Source of the DNA: CAZJHX01 sp964545715 | GTDB lineage: Bacteria > Myxococcota_A > UBA9042 > GCA-2863065 | Direction of reading: 5' to 3' | DNA length: 64,000 nt | Assembly (NCBI GenBank): GCA_964545715.1 | Contig: CAZJHX010000040.1 | Span: forward strand, 6,419 to 70,418 | In this document: piece by piece, positions 9,024 through 18,055 of the stretch | Layout: each line of letters begins with the position of its first letter | How positions within the stretch are numbered: the stretch's first letter is position 1 | The notes under the pieces: generated by a model | Told to the model about the DNA's origin: nothing | What the model saw: only the letters and a program-made list of their open reading frames with translations | Database searches by the model: none | Position numbers and translations under genes: made by a program

Positions 9024-10729
9024 GCGACCTGGCACCCGAGGCCGCCGGGCCGTCATCACCGACCACCACGGCCGCCTGGGGCTGGCTGTTGGCCGCCGCC
9101 GTGGCGCTGTTTCTTATGCCCGACGTCGCCGCCCGTTACACGCCCAACACGTGGCTGGTAGGCGACGGCGGCTTCTACCTGAACATGCAGAAGTCGCTCA
9201 CTCGCTACGGCACGCTGGACCAGACGCGCCTGCATCCGCACTCCTGGTACTCCGGTAAGACGCCGGTCGACGACGCGTTCAGCAACGTGTCGCTGGGGCG
9301 CTCCGAACAGTGGTGGCCCAAGCACTCTTACTTGATGCCGATCGCCGCCCTGCCCTTCTATTGGCTGTTTGGGGTGTCCGGCACGCTGCTGTTCAACATG
9401 TGCATGATGGTGTCGATGGTGGTCCTCGGCTACCACCTGGCCCGGTCGGTGGCGCCGCCGGGCATCGCAGCGGCCGCGGCGTTTGCATCGGCGGTCGGCG
9501 GCCCCTTCCTGCTGTACGCCTACAACTTCTCCAATGACGGCTTCTACACCGTGCTGCTCATGGGGGCGCTGCTGGCGATCACGCGTGACCGGCTGGTCCT
9601 GGCCGGGGTGCTCTTCGGCCTGTCCATCTGGTCCAAGATCACGTGTGTGCTCGCCACCCCCGCGGTGCTCGGCTACCTGTTGTGGCGGCGCGTCTCGGCG
9701 CGGGATGTGGTGATGTTCTGCGCGGCGGCGGCCGGGCCTGTCGCGGGGTATGCGCTGGCCAACTGGTACATGTTCGGCGCCCCGTGGATCACCTCTTATC
9801 ATCGCGTGCTCGTGGTCCGAGAGGGCATCACGACGGTCGCCTCGCACACGGACCTCTTCACGGTGAACTTCTGGACCGGGCTCAAGCAGATCCTGTTTTG
9901 GACACACCGGGGGCTGGTGACCGGCTATCCGTTTGCGCTGTTCGCCTGGCTGGGCTTTATCCCGATGTTGCGCAGCCGGCGACTGCGGCCGCTGGCGCTG
10001 GGTCTGGCCGCGACCATGCTGATCCTGATCGGCTTCTATGCGCCGTTCAAGTACTACATGGAGCGCTTCCTCTTCCCGTACTTCGGCCTGATGATCATAC
10101 CCGCGGCTGCGCTGTTGGCGGGTCTATCGGCGCTGTCCGAGCGCATCTCGATCCCCCGACGCGCCCGCATCGCCGCGGTGGTCGCGCTGCTGACCGCGAT
10201 GGCGGGGGTCAGCCTGGCGATGACCCTGCAAAAGCGCTCTCGATACGTCATGTCGGAGCACATCGAGGATGCGCGCGTCTATCTGGGGGACCGCCACTGC
10301 GACTACTTCAACAACATGCGCTGGTCCTGGGAGTGCGTGGGCCGGGACCGGGGGGACGCCGAATTCGTGGGGGTCAACGCAGCGCAGGTGCACGAGTTGG
10401 ATGGCAAGCCGGTCGAGGGCTACATCTTCGTGAAGGGCCATCACACCCGCAAGCAGCGGCGCCTGGTCTTTGTCTCGGTGCCGATGGGCGACACGCTGCG
10501 CATCCGGTATGGGCTGGACGACGCGAGCAAGCCGCCGTTCAAGGCCGAGCTGATCGTCTACATCGGGGTGGCCGAGGTGTGGCGCGGCAAGGCTGTCACC
10601 AAGGGCACCCTCTTTGAGCAGAGCATCAACACCAGCGACGTGTCCGGCACCGAGCAGGACGTGACGTTTGTCGTCAACAGCCGCCATCGCCGCAACTCTC
10701 GACTGGTGCTGAACGGCTGGGTGGAGTAG
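9020..10729 (+). CDS. GT-C-type polytopic membrane protein (ArnT/PMT-like glycosyltransferase candidate)
   Basis: The reading frame is open further upstream, but those residues are Arg/Gly/Gln-rich shadow of the TPR gene. The best start is the TTG at 9020, overlapping the TPR stop, giving about 569 residues. Around ten hydrophobic helices follow (first AAWGWLLAAAVALFLMPD). After the first helix, LVGDGGFYLNMQKS sits where GT-C enzymes carry their acidic loop motif. A soluble ~170-residue C-terminal domain follows. GT-C enzymes transfer sugars from polyprenyl-phosphate donors at the periplasmic face; whether this one is catalytic is not shown. A paralogue-like gene lies at 25282-26796. Only 3 bp separate it from the histidine kinase. 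Confidence 0.75.
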   Translation: MSDLAPEAAGPSSPTTTAAWGWLLAAAVALFLMPDVAARYTPNTWLVGDGGFYLNMQKSLTRYGTLDQTRLHPHSWYSGKTPVDDAFSNVSLGRSEQWWPKHSYLMPIAALPFYWLFGVSGTLLFNMCMMVSMVVLGYHLARSVAPPGIAAAAAFASAVGGPFLLYAYNFSNDGFYTVLLMGALLAITRDRLVLAGVLFGLSIWSKITCVLATPAVLGYLLWRRVSARDVVMFCAAAAGPVAGYALANWYMFGAPWITSYHRVLVVREGITTVASHTDLFTVNFWTGLKQILFWTHRGLVTGYPFALFAWLGFIPMLRSRRLRPLALGLAATMLILIGFYAPFKYYMERFLFPYFGLMIIPAAALLAGLSALSERISIPRRARIAAVVALLTAMAGVSLAMTLQKRSRYVMSEHIEDARVYLGDRHCDYFNNMRWSWECVGRDRGDAEFVGVNAAQVHELDGKPVEGYIFVKGHHTRKQRRLVFVSVPMGDTLRIRYGLDDASKPPFKAELIVYIGVAEVWRGKAVTKGTLFEQSINTSDVSGTEQDVTFVVNSRHRRNSRLVLNGWVE

Positions 10730-10732
10730 CGC

Positions 10733-13327
10733 GTGGACCGGTCTATACGCGTTCTGGCGAGCCGCTCGGTCGCGGCGCTGATGCTGATGGGCGTGATGAT
10801 CGGCTCCGAGCTCGTGGTGCAGGATGCGGCGCGAACCAGCCGCGAGGCGGACACGGAGGTGCTGGACGCGGCGATGCACCACCAGCTTCTGTTGCAGCGG
10901 GTCGGAATTGTCGCTCAGCGCCTGATCCAGGCGCCTGTGCACGAGCAGCAGGCCGTGCGCGAGACCCTCCGAGCGGTGTCCGAGGAGCTGATGTCGCGCC
11001 ATCAGGCGCTGGTTCACAGCGAGGCGAAAGGGGCGCGTCACGAGTTGATACGGGAGCGTCTCCTGGAGCGGGCCGACCTGGACGCCGCCCTCCACGCGTG
11101 CGTTGCGGAAGCCCAGCGCTCCTCGGGGGGTACGACCAGCGCTCTGCGTGCCGGGCAACTGATCTGGCTGGTCCGCGAGACCACGACAGGCGCCTTGCCG
11201 GCCGCGGCGGAGGACCTGGTCTGGCGGCTTGAGCGCCACAACACCCGCGAGGCCGAGCGCGCCGACCTGGTGGGGCTGACGCTCAACGGCGCGGGCATGG
11301 GTGTGTTGCTGCTGATCGTGTTCTTTGTGCTCGGTCCCGCCGCGCGTCAGGCTCGTCGCACGCTGCGTCAGCGCAATCTGCTGCACGAGATCGCCTTTCT
11401 GGTCAGCGGCGACCATCCCATGGGATGGACTTTTCAGAAGGTGCTGGCTGACGTATGCAAGTACGCGGGCTGGACGACCTGGACGGTCAACGTCCACAAA
11501 GGCGGTCCTTATCGGCCCAGCGTGACCGAGGAGTCGACGATGAGCACCCTGGACGGCGGCGGCGAGCACGAACGCCTGATGCGCATCGTCCAGTCCCTGC
11601 AGCTTCAGCCCGGCACGGGACTGCTGGGCGCAGCGCTGCACACCGGGCAGCGCAAGCTCATCACGCCGCTCGGCGACAGCCCGCCCTGGTGTGCGGTGGC
11701 CCGGCGGGCGGGGTTTGATGCGGCGTTGGCGATGCCGATCATGCTCCGCGGTGAGCTTCGCGCGGTGGTGCTGTTCTTTGCGGCGGAGATCCTGGAGCCG
11801 GATGAGTTGACCGATCGGCTGCTGACCGAGGTAGCCGCTCAGTTGAGCCACGTGTTGCAGCGGGAGGAGGCGCAAAAGGCCAACGCCCACCTGGCGGCCA
11901 TCGTCGAGTCGTCCGCGGACGCCGTGATCGGTCAGTCGTTGGACGGGGCGATCCTGTCCTGGAATCCGGGCGCGGAGCGGCTGTACGGCTATACCGCCGA
12001 GGAGGTGGTCGGCGGCCCGATCTTCTGCATCGTGCCCAAGGATAAGGAGCCCGAGACGCTGGACAGCCTGGCCCGGCTGGCGGCCGGTGAGCCGGTCACG
12101 ACGGCGGAGACGGTGCGCACGCACAAGGACGGCAGCCGCATTCCGGTGTCGCTTGCGGCGTCGCCGATCGTGGGCGCAGGCGGTCAGATCATCGGCGCGT
12201 CGTCCATCGCGCGGGACGTCACGGAGCAGCGCCTCGCCGAGCTGCGGCTGGCTCGCTACCGCGCCGTGGTGAAGTCGTCGCGCGAGGCGATCCTGTCGAC
12301 CACGCTGGACCGCGCCTTTGTCTCCTGCAATCCGTCCGCGCTCATGCTCGCGGGGTACACCGAGCCGGAGCTGATGAGCCGGCGATTGGAGGTGCTCTCG
12401 CCGGACGACCGCGCGAATGAAGCCGGCGAGCTGCTGGGGCGTGTCGGGCGCGGGCAGGTCATCGTGGACCATGAGACCATCTGGGCGCGAAAGGACGGCA
12501 CGCCGGTCGAGGTGGCGCTGACGCTGTCGCCGATTCGAGACGCGGAGGGCGAGATCATCGCGGCGGCCGTACTGGCGCGCGACATCACAGAGGCCAAACG
12601 TGGCGAGCGGCACTTGAAGCAGACCGCAGAGGGCCTCAAGCGGTCCAACGCCGAGCTCAAGAAGTTTGCGTATGTGGTGTCGCACGACCTGAAGGCGCCG
12701 ATGCGCGCGATCGACAGCTTGTCGCGCTGGATCGAGGAGGATCTGGGCGACGTACTGCCCCAGGAGAGCCGCGATCACCTGCAGCTGATGCGCGGCCGCG
12801 TGGCGCGCATGGAGGGCCTGCTGAATGGGCTGCTGGAGTACTCACGCGTAGGCCGAATGTGGGCGGAGCCGCAGCGGGTCGGCGTGGCCAAGGTCATCAC
12901 GGAGGTCCAGCAGCTGCTGTCGCCGCCCGAGGGTTTCAAGATCGTGGCAGGCACGCCGATGCCGTGGCTGGAGACGATTCACGCGCCGTTTCGGCAGGTG
13001 CTGCTGAACCTGATCGGCAACGCGATCAAGCATCATGATCGCGACGAGGGGACGATCACCGTCACGTGCGAGGAGTTGGAAGACGTGTACGCGTTCACCG
13101 TGGCCGATGACGGCCCGGGCATCGCGCCGAAGTACCATGAGAAGGTGTTTGAGATCTTCCAGACGCTGAAGCCGCGCGACGAGGTCGAGGCGACCGGCAT
13201 GGGCCTGGCCATCGTGGCTAAGGTGATCGAGACGTTTGGGGGTATGATCACGATCGCGTCCGAGGGCTGGGGCACGTCGTTTCGTTTCACCTGGCCCAAG
13301 GAGTTCACTCGGGAGACCGCCTCATGA
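10733..13327 (+). CDS. Membrane sensor histidine kinase with GAF and two PAS domains
   Basis: An 864-residue protein from a GTG start with GGAG just upstream. Order: TM1 (about 10-28), an all-helical periplasmic region (about 30-180), TM2 (GMGVLLLIVFFVLGPAA), a GAF-like domain (about 215-375), PAS1 (about 385-505), PAS2 (about 510-630), HisKA with H-box SHDLKAPMRAID, and HATPase with N-box NLIGNAIKHHD, G1 VADDGPGIAP and G2 GMGLAIV. All catalytic boxes look intact. There is no built-in receiver; the partner is probably the response regulator that overlaps its 3' end by 4 bp. The output resembles phytochrome-type kinase/Rcp1 pairs, but no chromophore site is evident in the GAF region. Confidence 0.92.
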   Translation: MDRSIRVLASRSVAALMLMGVMIGSELVVQDAARTSREADTEVLDAAMHHQLLLQRVGIVAQRLIQAPVHEQQAVRETLRAVSEELMSRHQALVHSEAKGARHELIRERLLERADLDAALHACVAEAQRSSGGTTSALRAGQLIWLVRETTTGALPAAAEDLVWRLERHNTREAERADLVGLTLNGAGMGVLLLIVFFVLGPAARQARRTLRQRNLLHEIAFLVSGDHPMGWTFQKVLADVCKYAGWTTWTVNVHKGGPYRPSVTEESTMSTLDGGGEHERLMRIVQSLQLQPGTGLLGAALHTGQRKLITPLGDSPPWCAVARRAGFDAALAMPIMLRGELRAVVLFFAAEILEPDELTDRLLTEVAAQLSHVLQREEAQKANAHLAAIVESSADAVIGQSLDGAILSWNPGAERLYGYTAEEVVGGPIFCIVPKDKEPETLDSLARLAAGEPVTTAETVRTHKDGSRIPVSLAASPIVGAGGQIIGASSIARDVTEQRLAELRLARYRAVVKSSREAILSTTLDRAFVSCNPSALMLAGYTEPELMSRRLEVLSPDDRANEAGELLGRVGRGQVIVDHETIWARKDGTPVEVALTLSPIRDAEGEIIAAAVLARDITEAKRGERHLKQTAEGLKRSNAELKKFAYVVSHDLKAPMRAIDSLSRWIEEDLGDVLPQESRDHLQLMRGRVARMEGLLNGLLEYSRVGRMWAEPQRVGVAKVITEVQQLLSPPEGFKIVAGTPMPWLETIHAPFRQVLLNLIGNAIKHHDRDEGTITVTCEELEDVYAFTVADDGPGIAPKYHEKVFEIFQTLKPRDEVEATGMGLAIVAKVIETFGGMITIASEGWGTSFRFTWPKEFTRETAS

Positions 13328-13746
13328 TGGGCAACACGGTTCACATCCTGCTGGTCGAAGACGATCTCGTGGATGTCATGGCGGTGAAGCGCGCCTTTCG
13401 CCGAAAGAAGATCGGCAACCCGATCCACGTCGCCACGGACGGCCTGGAGGCGCTGGAGCGCCTGCGAGCGACGGACGAGACGGCGATCCCCCGGCCCTAT
13501 CTGCTCCTGGTCGACCTCAACATGCCACGCATGAACGGCTTGGAGTTCATCGCCGCGCTGCGCGCCGACCCGGAGCTCGCCGCCTCCGTCGTCTATGTGC
13601 TCACCACGTCTGAGGCCGAGGAGGATCGCGAGGCGGCCAAGCGCCTGGGAGTGGCCGGCTACGGGGTCAAGTCCGAGATCGGCGAGGACTTCCTGCGGGT
13701 CCTGAGCGAAGTGCCGCATCTGTGGCGAATCGTGGAGTTCACCTAG
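13324..13746 (+). CDS. Single-domain (CheY/Rcp1-like) response regulator
   Basis: A 140-residue receiver domain without an output domain. It has the acidic pair in HILLVEDDLVDV, the phospho-acceptor Asp in LLLVDLNMPRMNG, the switch Thr in VYVLTTSEAEED and the conserved Lys in GYGVKSE. The VEDDLVD start and RMNGLEF sequence are typical of Rcp1-type regulators paired with bacteriophytochrome-like kinases. The start ATG overlaps the kinase stop (ATGA), so the two are a coupled two-component system. With no DNA-binding domain, it must signal through protein contacts or pass phosphate onward. Confidence 0.93.
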   Translation: MMGNTVHILLVEDDLVDVMAVKRAFRRKKIGNPIHVATDGLEALERLRATDETAIPRPYLLLVDLNMPRMNGLEFIAALRADPELAASVVYVLTTSEAEEDREAAKRLGVAGYGVKSEIGEDFLRVLSEVPHLWRIVEFT

Positions 13747-13763
13747 ATTCCAGCAGTCCTCGG

Positions 13764-15080
13764 CTAACGGCCGATGGCGTGATCCAGCTCGGCGCGGGCG
13801 ATGTGGTAGGCGAGCAGCGCGTCGTAGTAGCCCTTTTTCGCCGCGACGTAAGCCCCGACCCCCTCCAGCAGATCCTTGGCTTCGCCAGTGCCGGATTTGA
13901 AGGCCAGGCCCGAGAACGCCATCCACTTGCGGGTAGCGCGCACGCCCTTGTTTGAGAGCTTGGTGAGCTTGCGCTGGCGCACCACCTCGTCATAGGCCTT
14001 GCGCACCTGCAGCGGGATGCCGGTGCGGGCAAAGCGCCGCAGCGCCCGGACCTGATCACGAAGCGCTCGGGCCTCTTTGGCTTTGGCAACTGACATGCCG
14101 GCGTCGATATCGAACTTCAACCCGACCGCGATACCGCCCGAGAGGTCGTTGAACTGGTCGTTGTGATAGGGATTTTTGGAGTCGTCCCGGGTCGGGGCCC
14201 AGTCGAAGTCGATGGTGCCGGCCAGAAACAGGACCGGCGCGTTGGCCAGCTTCTCGGCCGACTCCAGGGCGATCGCGGCTTTCTCGCCCTGCTTCAGCTG
14301 GGCCCACTCGGGTCGGCCCTCGGCCGCGCGGCGCATCAGGTCGGTCAAGTCCAGCTTTTCGGCGGGGCGCGGCAGCTTGGGTAGCTTTTTGGCGGCCAGG
14401 GCCAGCGGCTGATCCGCGGACATGCCCATCGTGTGCTTCAGCGCAGCCAGCGCCAGCGCCGCGCCGTCGACCGCCTGGTGCCGAACTTTGGCGACCTCGG
14501 TCTGGGCGAACTCCAGGCGCATCAGGTCGGCCTTGCTGACCTTGCCGGTCTTGTTGTCGTACTCCTCCTGGGCCTTCTCCCGCGCCTCATTGACGATCTT
14601 GGAGACGTTCGCGATGGTGGGCAGCACGCTCTTGGCCATCAGGTGCGCGTAGAAGAGCCGCTTGACCTCCAACCCGACGAAGTTCTCGACCTGCCGGACC
14701 CGGGCCTGCTCCACCGCAGCGCGGGCAGCGGCGGCGCGCTTGCCGGCGGAGACGCGGCCAAACGTGTACAGCGGCTGAGCCAGCACCGCCTCGATGTGTG
14801 TATAGGGGCCCCAGGCGTTAAAGGAGTAGTCGCGCTCTACGTCCTTTTCGAGCGCGCTGCCGCGGACCGTGTTGATCGGCGCGATGTACATCATGCCGCT
14901 GAGCTTGGGATAAAAGACCGACTGCACCTGGGCCAGCCGGGCTTTGTACTGGGCCACCTTGGCTTCGGCTTCAGCGATCTCAGCGTTGGAGGTGCGAGCG
15001 ATCCGCACGCAGTCGGCCAACGTGCGCGGGGGCGCGTCGGCGGGGAACGCCAGCGCCAGCGCCAGGAGCAATCCCGTCAA
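13764..15080 (-). CDS. TolC-family outer-membrane protein
   Basis: A 438-residue protein with a short signal peptide (MTGLLLALALAFPADA) and the repeated long helices of the outer-membrane efflux family. The start RTLADCVRIARTSNAEIAEA is characteristic. It is the last gene of a coupled MMPL-exporter / MlaC-like / TolC unit and overlaps the MlaC-like gene by 4 bp. Context suggests an envelope-spanning lipid or hydrophobic-compound transport system. It converges on the response regulator gene with 17 bp between stops. Confidence 0.88.
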   Translation of the reverse strand: MTGLLLALALAFPADAPPRTLADCVRIARTSNAEIAEAEAKVAQYKARLAQVQSVFYPKLSGMMYIAPINTVRGSALEKDVERDYSFNAWGPYTHIEAVLAQPLYTFGRVSAGKRAAAARAAVEQARVRQVENFVGLEVKRLFYAHLMAKSVLPTIANVSKIVNEAREKAQEEYDNKTGKVSKADLMRLEFAQTEVAKVRHQAVDGAALALAALKHTMGMSADQPLALAAKKLPKLPRPAEKLDLTDLMRRAAEGRPEWAQLKQGEKAAIALESAEKLANAPVLFLAGTIDFDWAPTRDDSKNPYHNDQFNDLSGGIAVGLKFDIDAGMSVAKAKEARALRDQVRALRRFARTGIPLQVRKAYDEVVRQRKLTKLSNKGVRATRKWMAFSGLAFKSGTGEAKDLLEGVGAYVAAKKGYYDALLAYHIARAELDHAIGR

Positions 15081-15679
15081 TCAACCGCCCCGCGCTCGCG
15101 CGTCACCTTGGCAATGCGCTCTTTCAGCAGCTTGATCAGGCCGTCCACACCGCGCTTGGTGATGAGGCGACCGAACTGGTTGCTGTAGTCGCCCATCAGC
15201 GAGTCGCCGTCGAACAGCACATCGTAGACCCGTAGCGCACCACCCCCGCGGTGGAAACGAAAGGTCACCGCAAGCTCCACATCGTCCTCTTCCAGCAGCG
15301 TGTCGAGGACGACATCATTGCCTTTGCCGGCCCTTACGGAGGTCTTGGCCTTGCGCAGAAAATCGCCCGAGTCGGGATAGCCGATGATGCGGATCAGCGT
15401 GCGGAAATGGGTCTTGAACTCCGCCAGCTGGGCCGCGTTGAGCTTGGACTGGTGCGCCTTGATGGCGTCGGACGTCATCCGGTCAAAGTCAAAGAAGCCG
15501 TCCAGCGCTTTGTACGCCGCGCTGTTGGCCGCGACGTCCGCCGGGGACAGCTTCTTGCCCTCGGGCGCCTTCTTGACCGCCTTGAACGCGGCCACGAGCG
15601 CATTGGTCCGGTCCGCCGCGGTCTGACCAGCGGCGGGGACGGCAACGGCTATGGCAACAATCATCAGGACGTACTTCAT
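15077..15679 (-). CDS. MlaC-like periplasmic lipid-binding (toluene tolerance/Ttg2D family) protein
   Basis: A 200-residue protein with a signal peptide (YVLMIVAIAVAVPAAGQ). The segment FFDFDRMTSDAIKAHQSKLN followed by QLAEFKTHFRTLI is the hallmark of the MlaC/Ttg2D family, which ferry phospholipids or other lipids through the periplasm. The C-terminal part (VYDVLFDGDSLMGDYSNQFG) matches the conserved end of the fold. It overlaps both neighbours by 4 bp, between an MMPL exporter and a TolC-like channel. This arrangement resembles hopanoid (HpnM/HpnN-like) or other lipid transport sets rather than the Mla ABC system. The cargo is inferred only by context. Confidence 0.85.
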   Translation of the reverse strand: MKYVLMIVAIAVAVPAAGQTAADRTNALVAAFKAVKKAPEGKKLSPADVAANSAAYKALDGFFDFDRMTSDAIKAHQSKLNAAQLAEFKTHFRTLIRIIGYPDSGDFLRKAKTSVRAGKGNDVVLDTLLEEDDVELAVTFRFHRGGGALRVYDVLFDGDSLMGDYSNQFGRLITKRGVDGLIKLLKERIAKVTRERGAVD

Positions 15680-18042
15680 GCGGTGCTCCTTGCGAGGCTC
15701 AGTGTACCGATCAGCGCCGGGAGCGCCACCAGGCAGGCCAGTAGGTTGGCCGTGATCCCGAGCAGCATCACCTGCCCGACCGAATTAAGTCCGGGGTGGT
15801 CCGCGAGCAGCAGCGTCCCAAACCCGAGCGCCGTTGTCAGTAGCGCCCCACAGATGGCGCGGCCCGTCTCATCGACGACGTCACTCAATGCCGCGCCATC
15901 GCGTACCCGGGTGACGATGTGAACGCCGCCGTCCACGGCCACCCCGAACAACACTGGGACGAAGATAACGTTGAGGTAATTTATTTTTACGTCAGCCCAG
16001 GGCATCAGAGCCACCATCGAAAGCAGCGTGATCGAGGCCGGAACCAGGCACAGAAGCGTGTCCGAGAAGCTGCGCAGCAAGACGAACAGCACCAGCAGGA
16101 CCAGGATCCCGGTCAGCGACAGGATGGGGGTGATCTCCGACAGCAGCTGCCCCAGCACATCGGCCATCACCATGGCCTCCCCGGCCGCGGACACCGTCGC
16201 GTCGCCGCCAACTGGGATTCGGGTGACCTCGTCCTTGAGATCCAGCACCAGCTTGCCATCGCGGGTGTCGATGGCCGGAAACGCCAACACCTGACCGCGC
16301 TCGCCAGCGCCCTCCTCGACCTCGTAGCCGCGGCGAATCTCCAGCGGGAAGTCGTGACGTGTAAAGGGCTGTGTCTTCACCATGCGCTTCATGTCCGCCA
16401 GGTACGCCTTGTGCTCCTGGGGCACCCACTTGTCTTTCACCTTTTTCAGGGTGCGGGCGATGCGCTTGATCACCACCTGCTTGGCCTCCTGGTTTTTGGG
16501 AACCAGGTCCAGGGCTGAGCCGACGCGGCGCAGGGTGCTCTTCTCGCCGCGCTCCTGCATGCGCGCCTTCAGCTCGTCCACGACCCGCGCTTCGGCGGCG
16601 TGGTCCTCCGTCAAGACGACCAGGGGCATCTCCGAGAAGCCAAGCAGCGCGTTGGCCTGCGGATCCATCAAAAACGCGGGCAGGCTTCCGGCCTCCAGGG
16701 ACCTGAAGTCGTAGTCGAAGCCGGCGTCGTTCGCGCCCGTGGAGAGCAGCGCAAAGCCCACCACAAACACGACCAGCAGCCTCTTGCTCCAGCGCTCCAC
16801 GCGCGATGCATACGGCGATTTCGACTCGGCATCGACCCGCCGGGCGTGCCAGCCGAACCGCTCCCCCGCGCCGATCAGCGCCGGCATCACAGTGGTGTAG
16901 GACAGGACCGCCAGCGCCATGCCGATGGCCGCCACGATGCCGAACTCGTGAAAGGCACGAAACTCGGACAGCCCGACCGACCCGAAGGCGGCCAGCGTCG
17001 TGAGCGCGGCGATGGTGACGGCGCGCCCGGTCTCCCCAAAGGCCCGCCGCACGTCTCGCTCGGCCTCGTACCGGCCCAGCAGGTGGATGCCGTGATCGAT
17101 GCCGAGCCCCAGAAGAATGGCGCCCACCAGGCCGGTCAGGATGTTGAGCTGCTCGAAGACCAGCGCCGCGATACCGATGGTCCAGGCCAGCGCCAGCAGC
17201 AGCGGCGCGATGATCAACCAGACAGCGGCGAGACGGCGAAAGTGGAAGGCGATGTAGAAGATCATCAGCGCCAGCGCCAGCACGCTTGCCAGCTCCAGGT
17301 CGGCGGTAACCTGAGTCTGCTGATCAGGCCACTTCTTGTACCGCCCAGTCAGCCCGGTCGTGATCCCCTCCGGCGTCCCAGCGTCCAACACCGCCTGCAC
17401 GTCGTCGACCAGCTTGCGGGCAAACGCCAGGTCCGACCCCATGCCGTGCGGCTTCACGAGCACGGCGATTCGCGCGATGTGCGGGTCGATGTAGTACTCG
17501 TCCACGGGCGCGTCGTCGCTGCGGCGGTCCTCGTACTTGCCGCGCAGATCGTCAAAGTCCAGCGGAGGCGGCTCCTCGTCCTCCTCCAGATCGATGTACA
17601 TGGGGTTGCGCTTGCGCTTCTCGTACTTGACCCGCTTGCGCAGGCGCTGATGCGCGCTCCTCAGATCCTCGACGTCTACAAAGTACAGCGCGCGGTCCTT
17701 GAACCACTGAACCGGCCGCTTGTGCTCGACGTACCGCACCTGCTCCAGCGCATCCAACCTGGGCGCGATAGCGTCCGCAAAGCGCTTGAGCGCCTCGGGA
17801 TCGTCAGCCTCCGCCAGGACGATCAGGTAGCCGAGGCCGCCGAAGCGCCGCTCCAACGCAGCCAGGTTCTCGATGCTGTCAAAGCGCTCGGGCAACAGCG
17901 CCGTCAGCTCGGCGTCCAGCTCCAGAGAGCGCATGGGGATCCCCAGCAGCGCGGTGATGACCACGGCGATGCCCAGCGTGGCCCATGGACGCGCGTGTGC
18001 GGCGCCGGCCAACGCGGCCATCGCTCTGGTGAGTCCCAACAC
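15676..18042 (-). CDS. MMPL/RND-family lipid exporter (HpnN-like)
   Basis: A 788-residue protein, starting from GTG 18042 or the in-frame ATG at 18021. The pattern is RND/MMPL: TM1, a large periplasmic loop (about 35-255), five TMs including GAILLGLGIDHGIHLLGRYE, a second loop (about 425-610), and five more TMs including VPVLFGVAVDGGVHIVTRVR. The two GLGIDHG/GVAVDGG motifs in TM4 and TM10 are the proton-relay signatures of this superfamily. A highly charged insert (KRVKYEKRKRNPMYID, then Glu-rich) lies in the first loop. Close relatives beside MlaC-like proteins move hopanoids or other lipids toward the outer membrane; that role is inferred here. Confidence 0.9.
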   Translation of the reverse strand: MLGLTRAMAALAGAAHARPWATLGIAVVITALLGIPMRSLELDAELTALLPERFDSIENLAALERRFGGLGYLIVLAEADDPEALKRFADAIAPRLDALEQVRYVEHKRPVQWFKDRALYFVDVEDLRSAHQRLRKRVKYEKRKRNPMYIDLEEDEEPPPLDFDDLRGKYEDRRSDDAPVDEYYIDPHIARIAVLVKPHGMGSDLAFARKLVDDVQAVLDAGTPEGITTGLTGRYKKWPDQQTQVTADLELASVLALALMIFYIAFHFRRLAAVWLIIAPLLLALAWTIGIAALVFEQLNILTGLVGAILLGLGIDHGIHLLGRYEAERDVRRAFGETGRAVTIAALTTLAAFGSVGLSEFRAFHEFGIVAAIGMALAVLSYTTVMPALIGAGERFGWHARRVDAESKSPYASRVERWSKRLLVVFVVGFALLSTGANDAGFDYDFRSLEAGSLPAFLMDPQANALLGFSEMPLVVLTEDHAAEARVVDELKARMQERGEKSTLRRVGSALDLVPKNQEAKQVVIKRIARTLKKVKDKWVPQEHKAYLADMKRMVKTQPFTRHDFPLEIRRGYEVEEGAGERGQVLAFPAIDTRDGKLVLDLKDEVTRIPVGGDATVSAAGEAMVMADVLGQLLSEITPILSLTGILVLLVLFVLLRSFSDTLLCLVPASITLLSMVALMPWADVKINYLNVIFVPVLFGVAVDGGVHIVTRVRDGAALSDVVDETGRAICGALLTTALGFGTLLLADHPGLNSVGQVMLLGITANLLACLVALPALIGTLSLARSTA

Positions 18043-18055
18043 CCGGCGGACACTA

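Noticed and set aside
10124..12778. 884-codon open frame on the minus strand
   Set aside because: It is antisense to the histidine kinase and GT-C genes, has Arg/Gln/His-rich composition and no domain; it arises from GC-rich codon structure.
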